DNA of 64,000 nt from positions 1,259,001-1,323,000 of the forward strand of contig JAXDDX010000039.1 in assembly GCA_034670405.1 (NCBI GenBank), read 5' to 3'. Numbering within the stretch: the stretch's first letter is position 1; each line of letters opens with the position of its first letter. The translations under genes and the position numbers were made by a program. Shown piece by piece: positions 11,224 to 64,000 of this stretch. Under the pieces are notes generated by a model. The model did no database searches and had not been told where the DNA came from. It saw only the letters and a list, made by a program, of their open reading frames with translations. The stretch is from Hoplostethus atlanticus. Lineage: Eukaryota; Chordata; Actinopteri; Trachichthyiformes; Trachichthyidae.

Positions 11224-12745
11224 AACATGTTTCACTTTACTTATGTACTCTTTTTCATGAACAGCATTGACCACGTTGCATCTTTTTTAAAAAATGGTCT
11301 TGCAGTTGCATTAGAGACAAGTGAGACAAAGAGCTACCTTGGCAGACCCAGCCCAGATGGATACACATGACATTTTAAATCCTGAAATGCTTCCTACCTG
11401 TTAGCTATTAAATCCCACTGATAATCTGATGTGACGGAGGAAAACTGATGCATCCATCTCTCAGGCCTCTAGTTACTTGATGTCTTACAAAGGGCAAACA
11501 GACGTGCCATGGCGGTGTGAGAGGAGGTTCAGGATGATGCGTAATATTTTAAAGTGCCTTAAACTTTTTTTGGGTACTTGTGGATGTTATATAGTGCATA
11601 TTCACTGTGGATAACATTGTTAAGCATTTCTTTTTAAGGCCACTGTTTATATTGCACAATGGGAATCATTCCATGTGGTATGTACAGTATTTACACTGAC
11701 TATGCGCCTTTTTTTTAGATGTGACAAAACCAAGCCATAAAATGTATTTTTTTATGATTTTGACATGTGACAGCGTTGTGTCTTCTTTAACAAATCCTTT
11801 CTCTAGTATATATCCTACAATTATTATGTGCTGAGTACACAGCATGTGCTGCACAGCTTCACACTCATTTAGTCACGCTGTTAGTCACCATATGGTTTTC
11901 GGGGATTTGTAAATTGGTATCTTACATGTACATGGGAGAGTCGGTCCAAAGGGAAGTCCTTATTTGCCATTTCTTCTTCACTTAACTGCACAACACAATA
12001 CCTAATAACTATTATGTTGTGAGAACTCAGGGTTTAAAGGAAAAAAAAAACACTTTCAATGAATGCTTTCATGAACAACTGTCTGGAGAAGGTGTTGCCT
12101 CCAATGTCTTGAGATGGCCTTAGGGGTTTATGTGGTAGAGCCTAGAACGTCATTGCCTGGGGTTGAAGGTGAACAGCGCTGAATTTCAGTATTTCCATAT
12201 GCAATTGGTACTGTGACCATTAATTACTGTTCCCTACAGACAGAAAGGAGAAGGAGGAGTTTATAACACCCCCTTAACTGTGATGTCTCGTTGATGTGCA
12301 GCTCCACGGAGAATGGATTTAATAAGACGGATAAAGTGACCGTGAGAACACTCAGACGGGTATTCGGGGGTTTTCTGGCTCAGATTTGTTTATTCTAGTA
12401 TCAAATTTTACCTCATTTGTCTTTTACCATCGCGAGTGTCCACAAAGCCAGGATCCGGCTCAGCACAGCTCCAGGCTGGGCGTCTCGACGGCATCACAAC
12501 GTAGTCTCACTTCTCCTGTCTTGCTTTAGGAGACAGTTTGTTCATATTCACAAGTGCTGTCTGAGCCGTTCCAGGCCGCAGGAAAAAAACAGTTTTGAGT
12601 TTTAAAATCGGGCCAGCATCCCCCTCTAACCATACCCTCTCAGGTTATCTTGAGTTTGAACTAAATAATAGGTGTGGGATGTACAATTTCAAGCATGACT
12701 GTCTCAGAACGTTAGAAAAAACATCCTCGGATATTCTATGAAATT

Positions 12746-12751
12746 AATAAA
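12746..12751 (+). terminator. edem1 poly(A) signal (candidate)
   Basis: AATAAA followed within 20-40 bp by a GT/T-rich stretch (TGCTGTGTTGCTTTTTATTT), the expected downstream element. Confidence 0.6.
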
Positions 12752-12770
12752 TACCAAATGATGAACAATT

Positions 12771-13760
12771 GCTGTGTTGCTTTTTATTTGTGAAAAAAAG
12801 TAAAAAGTACTTTAGTTTTCTACAGAAGCTTTAATAAGTTAATCCAGGTTTACATCAGTGGTTTTGTTTCTGTACAGGGTGTGTTTGAGTTAGCTTGTTT
12901 CCAAGGTTCAATAAGCCGTTCTTCACCACACTCGGCAGTGGTGCAGAGCAACATGGTATCACCGACGCTGACACTTCATGAACTGTCTAATAGAAATGAG
13001 TTGAATTATATACAACATTAGTCCTTTCCAACTATTGCAAAAAGTGTTTCTAAATTGTTCTCTGTCTTTCCTACACATACAACCCATCTACTGAGAAGTC
13101 AGTCTGTAAAAGCTAACCGATGTTGAAGTGCATATGCAGGTGGTGAGGCCATCTTGTTTGCATCGTGGCTTTACCGGCCAGTTACTGGAGCATAGAGATG
13201 ACGCGTTTGTCTGACACCTATTCACATCGGTGAATACGAGAAGCCAATCACTTTGTGCTGACAGAAGCTTTCATGTCTCAACTACAGATTGCATAGCACT
13301 CCAAAGAAGAGTTCCTATCGTATTCCAGACTCAAAAGGAAAAGTTAGCTTGACTAAAATTCAGCTTAACGGAAAATCTGCGCAGGATATTCTCTGACTTT
13401 AGAGCTCTTCTCTGGTCTGGCGTGACCCCAAAGTCTTTGGTCAAAGCTACAACGTACTTTTGACCACCAGAAAACGGATGACTTCATTTTTTTTGAGAAT
13501 GGCTGTTTGGAGGGACAGTTTTTCTCGTCTTGGTCCTCAATGGATGTCACAGTTTGGATCGAGGGATGTGAGGAATGGGACAGGGCTACAACAACACCCT
13601 ATAAAAGAGGAAGACAGTCGCACAGGTTAGCTTACGTTTTTGCTGGACCAAAAGTCGTTCCAAACGTTGAGCGCTCAACCGAGCATTATGCCATTTTTTT
13701 CATCACAGGTTGACACCAGATCAGTTCTACTCACCTACGTTGGGACTTTCAGCATGGCTC
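12771..13760 (-). other. gnat1: gnat1 3' UTR (probable)
   Basis: Non-coding sequence between the gnat1 stop and the minus-strand AATAAA at 12783. The extent is inferred. No other feature seen. Confidence 0.5.
12783..12788 (-). terminator. gnat1 poly(A) signal (candidate)
   Basis: TTTATT on the plus strand, so AATAAA on the minus strand, about 970 bp past the gnat1 stop. Its predicted cleavage site falls next to that of edem1 on the other strand. Confidence 0.55.
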
Positions 13761-16483
<2,723 letters not shown>

Positions 16484-17537
16484 CCTAATTTCCCGGCTTC
16501 GGCCCCTGTGCTCAAAAACCAAGTGGCAGGAAAAAATGGAAGCAGGTCCAAGCTGATCGGCCGCAGCTCTGACTGGTGCCCGTCAACTACGCAGCTGACA
16601 CGTCTACTGCCTCCGACAAACACTGGAGAATGCTTGGGTATTTTCCTATCTTAGGAAAGGATTTTGGCCATCCTCTTGCCCACCTGACCAGGGACAGCCA
16701 ATGGCGCACAAGGACAGGAGTCTTCTGGGGGCAGAGTGAGAAGGTGTGAGGAGAGGCCGAGGTACATTTGTGCAGAAGCGATCTAACCTTTAGGGGGACT
16801 TTGCTGTGCTCAGCGGAAGATGAACATCGGCTCAAGTGCTTATCTGTCTGCATTGTTCTTAGCTGCCTTTAAAAGAGAAGCACATGAAGCCACAGTGGCT
16901 GGAGTATGTGTGCCTGTTTAAAAAAAGGAAATGAGCTACCCAAGGTTCATCAAGACCCTGTACCATATAAAAGTTGGATCTGATGTAGGAATGAGTGTTA
17001 TATTGGGTGTGTAAGGTGTTGGCTGAGGGGTCCATCAGGAAGAGGTCAGCTGACTGGTCTGGGTTAGACAATAGAATCAGACTCAGCTCCACAGTACTCC
17101 TAGTGCTGCACGAATCCAAATACAACTCACGGCTCACCGAAATAAACAACCAAACATGTAGAAAAACACACAGGTATCTATGGTGGTACAGCGCAGATTG
17201 AAGGGTGAGATCTAAAGTGCTTAAGGGGCTTTGCAGTTTCACCTGACAGATCTTATTGACCTCAATCTGAAGCTGGTAAGAGATCCTAATCCACTCGGTT
17301 TCAATTATGTGTGCATGCATGTGTGTGTGTGTGTGTGATCATTGCACTGCATATTGCTCCACATATAGGCATCAATTCATCTTTATCACGCAGGTCTCTC
17401 TTGCTGGGCTAACAGCGGTTAAGCTCCTGAGTCACTATTGGATGAAAACACTATGAAAGGCCTAGTAGACATTTTTGTGCAGATTGTAGATTGCCCACAA
17501 AATAGAACATCTGTTATTATAAAATATAGAGCTTTAA
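16484..17537 (-). other. gnat1 upstream region
   Basis: DNA between the gnat1 start and the presumed sema3f 3' end. It should contain the rod promoter and 5' UTR. I see no TATA box on the minus strand, and only one CRX-type TAATCC (17287-17292). A short TG run lies at 17320-17337. Promoter function is inferred from position only. Confidence 0.4.
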
Positions 17538-17733
17538 TTTATTAGTCAGCAACATTGACGAGGAAGAAAAGATAGTACTTTATACAAGTCATTACAGTAA
17601 CATCAACTGTGCATTATATCATACATGACTTTACCTCAATGACCCAGAGCAGAGTTTGCAAAATGAACAAAAAAAAAACAACCAAAAAACAGATGCACGC
17701 TTGAGATGTGCAAATGTGTTTTTGCAAATTGTC

Positions 17734-17735
<2 letters not shown>

Positions 17736-17785
<50 letters not shown>
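17736..17785. repeat. (AG)25 microsatellite
   Basis: Uninterrupted AG dinucleotide run downstream of sema3f. Confidence 0.97.
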
Positions 17786-17788
<3 letters not shown>

Positions 17789-19047
17789 AAACCACTATCC
17801 AAACATGACCTCTTCTGTACTTTCATCATTTGAGTACATCTTTCTTGCACTGATAATATTTCCGTATTCCCACAATGAGAAAGACATTCACTGACATCCA
17901 CAGCAACGTAGCATTTTGGACAAATATCATATACATATACTGTACATGCCATGCACAATGAAAAGCCACCTTCTGAAGATTTTGGTACACGTTTTCTCTT
18001 CAGGTTTGGTGGGTGATCAGCATCCTGTGGTTGTAGTTCTGTACATGTTTTTTTTTTCCTGTCAGTTTCATATCCTACATCAAGTCTGTGGCACGTTTCA
18101 AAGCGGAAATAAGCTGCTGAGAAAGCACTGCTATCAGCACATTTGTCGGCAGCAATCTAATCGGTGTTGTGTTGACCGATTCCCCGGGAACAACGATGTT
18201 CACTTACTGGAGAACCTGCTAAAGCAAGGTTAAGCATGGGACCGGCAGGAATGCGAACGTTTGAGAGCAAAAAACCTCCTTCGCTCTCACTTAGATGAAT
18301 AAACTGCAAATGCCACAGATGTATTTTTATTACCGATCAGGTATGAACCATCCAATCAATCCAGTTCACCAATTTGGCAACAGAAGGTGCTTTGTCTCTA
18401 ATAATGTTTCACAAACCGTCACAGACTCACATATAGCTGCCTGCTGGAAACTCCTATCTCAAACGAGATGAGAGAAGGCAATGTCATTTTTAGTTTTAGT
18501 GTCGTTAAAAGACCCTTTTTCCCCCGAAAAAACAGCTTATCACAAAGATCACGTTGGTAAGGATACAACATTGAGATGTAATATTCACACATAAACAAAA
18601 CAAACACTTGGCAGCAGTTGGTTTTGGAAGAAATCGGGGTGGGTGCTGTAAAGTGACAGTCTGTTGGACCGAGGCCAGGCTGGACCACGAGGAGGGGAGG
18701 GTACTGAGACGTCACACCCGTCACATGTGACCGTGTGACCATGAGATATTTTCACAGCTGCAGTCTACGGGCATTTCTCTCATCCTTCGCATGTCCAACA
18801 AAACGCCGTTTTTCCCTTCCTCTCGTTCTGTCAGTTGGCGGTACCTCGCAGTAAAAAAAACAACTGTCCGACATCAGAGCGGTCCGGCGTCGAGGTTTAG
18901 GGGAAGTTCTGGAATCTCACTCAACCAGTGACCTGACTTCCATCTTGAAGACTAAATACTGCCCGCAGTCTAACGGTCCAACATGGTAGCCAACGTGTTT
19001 CAAGCGGTCCTTGTCCGTGTGCGAATACTTCCCAGCGTCCCAATCGG

Positions 19048-19053
19048 TTTATT
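19048..19053 (-). terminator. Candidate proximal sema3f poly(A) signal
   Basis: First AATAAA on the minus strand, about 400 bp after the sema3f stop. Further hexamers at 18326-18331 and 17538-17543 could be used instead. Confidence 0.35.
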
Positions 19054-19451
19054 GTTGCTCAAAAAGACAAAACATAAAGATAATCTCAATAGAATAACAC
19101 ATTGTAATAAACAATAACACTAACAATAATATTATAATAACAACAATAATTGCACAGATTTACCTATTCACAAAAAACATGTTTTCTAGATAAGTACAAA
19201 GAAATACTATTTACAACCTACAATAAATATTGTGTATTTTCCCCCTGTTTCCTGCTTGTGACTGTTTGGTTGTGCTAACTCTCTTGTCCATTACGATGAT
19301 TCATTTTTTTCTATCCTTTGACTGAAGTCTTTCCTCTTTAGAGGGTTGTACAGACGGGGGAAGCGTGTTCAGGAGGTGGTGTTGAAAGGTTGAATGCAGG
19401 GAGGCCGGGGGGTTCGAGTGTGACGGGGTATTGTACTGTACGTCAGGCTCC

Positions 19452-63579
<44,128 letters not shown>

Positions 63580-63592
63580 TGTCCCTCTGTGT
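63580..63592 (-). other. sema3f: sema3f 5' UTR end and upstream splice acceptor
   Basis: On the minus strand a CT-rich tract (63596-63612) runs into TTCAG, followed by 13 nt and then the ATG. This looks like a splice acceptor. The start codon would then lie in exon 2, with the non-coding first exon and promoter upstream, probably beyond the window. Confidence 0.5.
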
Positions 63593-64000
63593 CTGAACAG
63601 AGAGAGAGAGGGGAGAGTCCAGGAGGGGAGCTGGGGGGGAGGACACAAGGGGAGGACTGTCACAATCAGAGACAGGACCAGCAGGCCGCCCAGTCTGCAG
63701 CCTGGACAACTGAGCTTCAATAATAAAGACATGTGTTCTCCTGGAAATACCGTCCTGTTTAATACAGTTTCCACTACTGAGCTTAGTCTGCACTCACAAC
63801 ACAGACAGTCAAGCAGGGGCCAGAGGCTGAGCAGGAGAAGTGCTAAGATTGTGCTTTTTTATGGATATTTTAGTATTAGTATTTTAGTACAGAGGGCATC
63901 AAAGACAATAATTGTTTTAGGTAAATATCAGGTGTACTTTCAGTTATGCAATATGTAAGTGCATCACCTCACCTCACCTATAGAGCCATGGGGGCTGTAG
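63593..64000 (-). other. Upstream of sema3f coding exon 1
   Basis: Probably the intron between a non-coding first exon and the first coding exon of sema3f. No exon or promoter feature recognised. Confidence 0.5.

Larger units (their letters stand above)
10452..12770 (+). other. edem1: edem1 3' UTR (probable)
   Basis: A 2.3-kb stretch with no coding signal runs from the edem1 stop to the AATAAA at 12746-12751. ATTAAA near 10650 could give a short isoform. It includes a TG-rich run (10850-10895), a hairpin at 11185-11223 and several T/A-rich stretches. A long 3' UTR fits human EDEM1. The boundary is inferred. Confidence 0.55.
17538..19451 (-). other. sema3f: sema3f 3' UTR (probable)
   Basis: Non-coding sequence after the sema3f stop. 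Minus-strand AATAAA hexamers lie at 19048-19053, 18326-18331 and 17538-17543, so the UTR could be 0.4, 1.1 or 1.9 kb. An (AG)n tract lies at 17736-17785. No open frame in it resembles a protein family. Confidence 0.45.

Noticed and set aside
17287..17292. CRX site for gnat1
   Set aside because: A single TAATCC 800 bp upstream is expected by chance; no cluster or NRL site was seen.

Overview
The window is vertebrate, almost certainly teleost fish, DNA. Coding sequence is split by GT-AG introns, the intergenic DNA is full of CA/GA microsatellites, and it carries fish-type repeats: a tRNA-Lys-like SINE, a Tc1 fossil, non-LTR retrotransposon 3' tails and inverted-repeat elements. Exon structures were worked out by translating both strands and matching splice sites and reading phase, so the gene calls rest on nearly complete protein reconstructions. 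No bacterial, CRISPR or viral operon-like system is present.

Layout: (1) 1239-1480, plus strand: the last two coding exons of arl8b, a lysosomal small GTPase whose earlier exons lie outside the window. (2) 4312-10451, plus strand: complete edem1 in 12 coding exons (638 residues), an ER glycoprotein-degradation mannosidase-like protein, with ERSE-like sites upstream and a 3' UTR of about 2.3 kb. (3) 13761-16483, minus strand: complete gnat1 (rod transducin alpha) in 8 exons, 350 residues. (4) 19452-63579, minus strand: sema3f (secreted semaphorin-3F) in 17 constitutive coding exons, 765 residues. Its first coding exon is followed by a 26-kb intron, and its promoter and 5' non-coding exon appear to lie beyond position 63592.

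The arl8b-edem1 pair and the sema3f-gnat1 pair are each neighbours in human (3p26 and 3p21). Here the two pairs are joined tail to tail at edem1/gnat1. The genes do not form a functional pathway: ER quality control, lysosome positioning, phototransduction and axon guidance are linked only by position.

The most interesting items are: a previously unmarked 90-bp in-frame cassette exon in sema3f (32676-32765) that looks like the fish counterpart of the alternatively spliced 31-residue exon of human SEMA3F; interlocked poly(A) signals of edem1 and gnat1; a minisatellite with a telomere-like core sitting inside an inverted-repeat element that fills sema3f intron 12; a 1.5-kb 17-bp minisatellite in intron 1 that is open in all three minus-strand frames but is not coding; two perfect long inverted repeats (30 bp and 47 bp arms); and ERSE/UPRE-like sites upstream of edem1.
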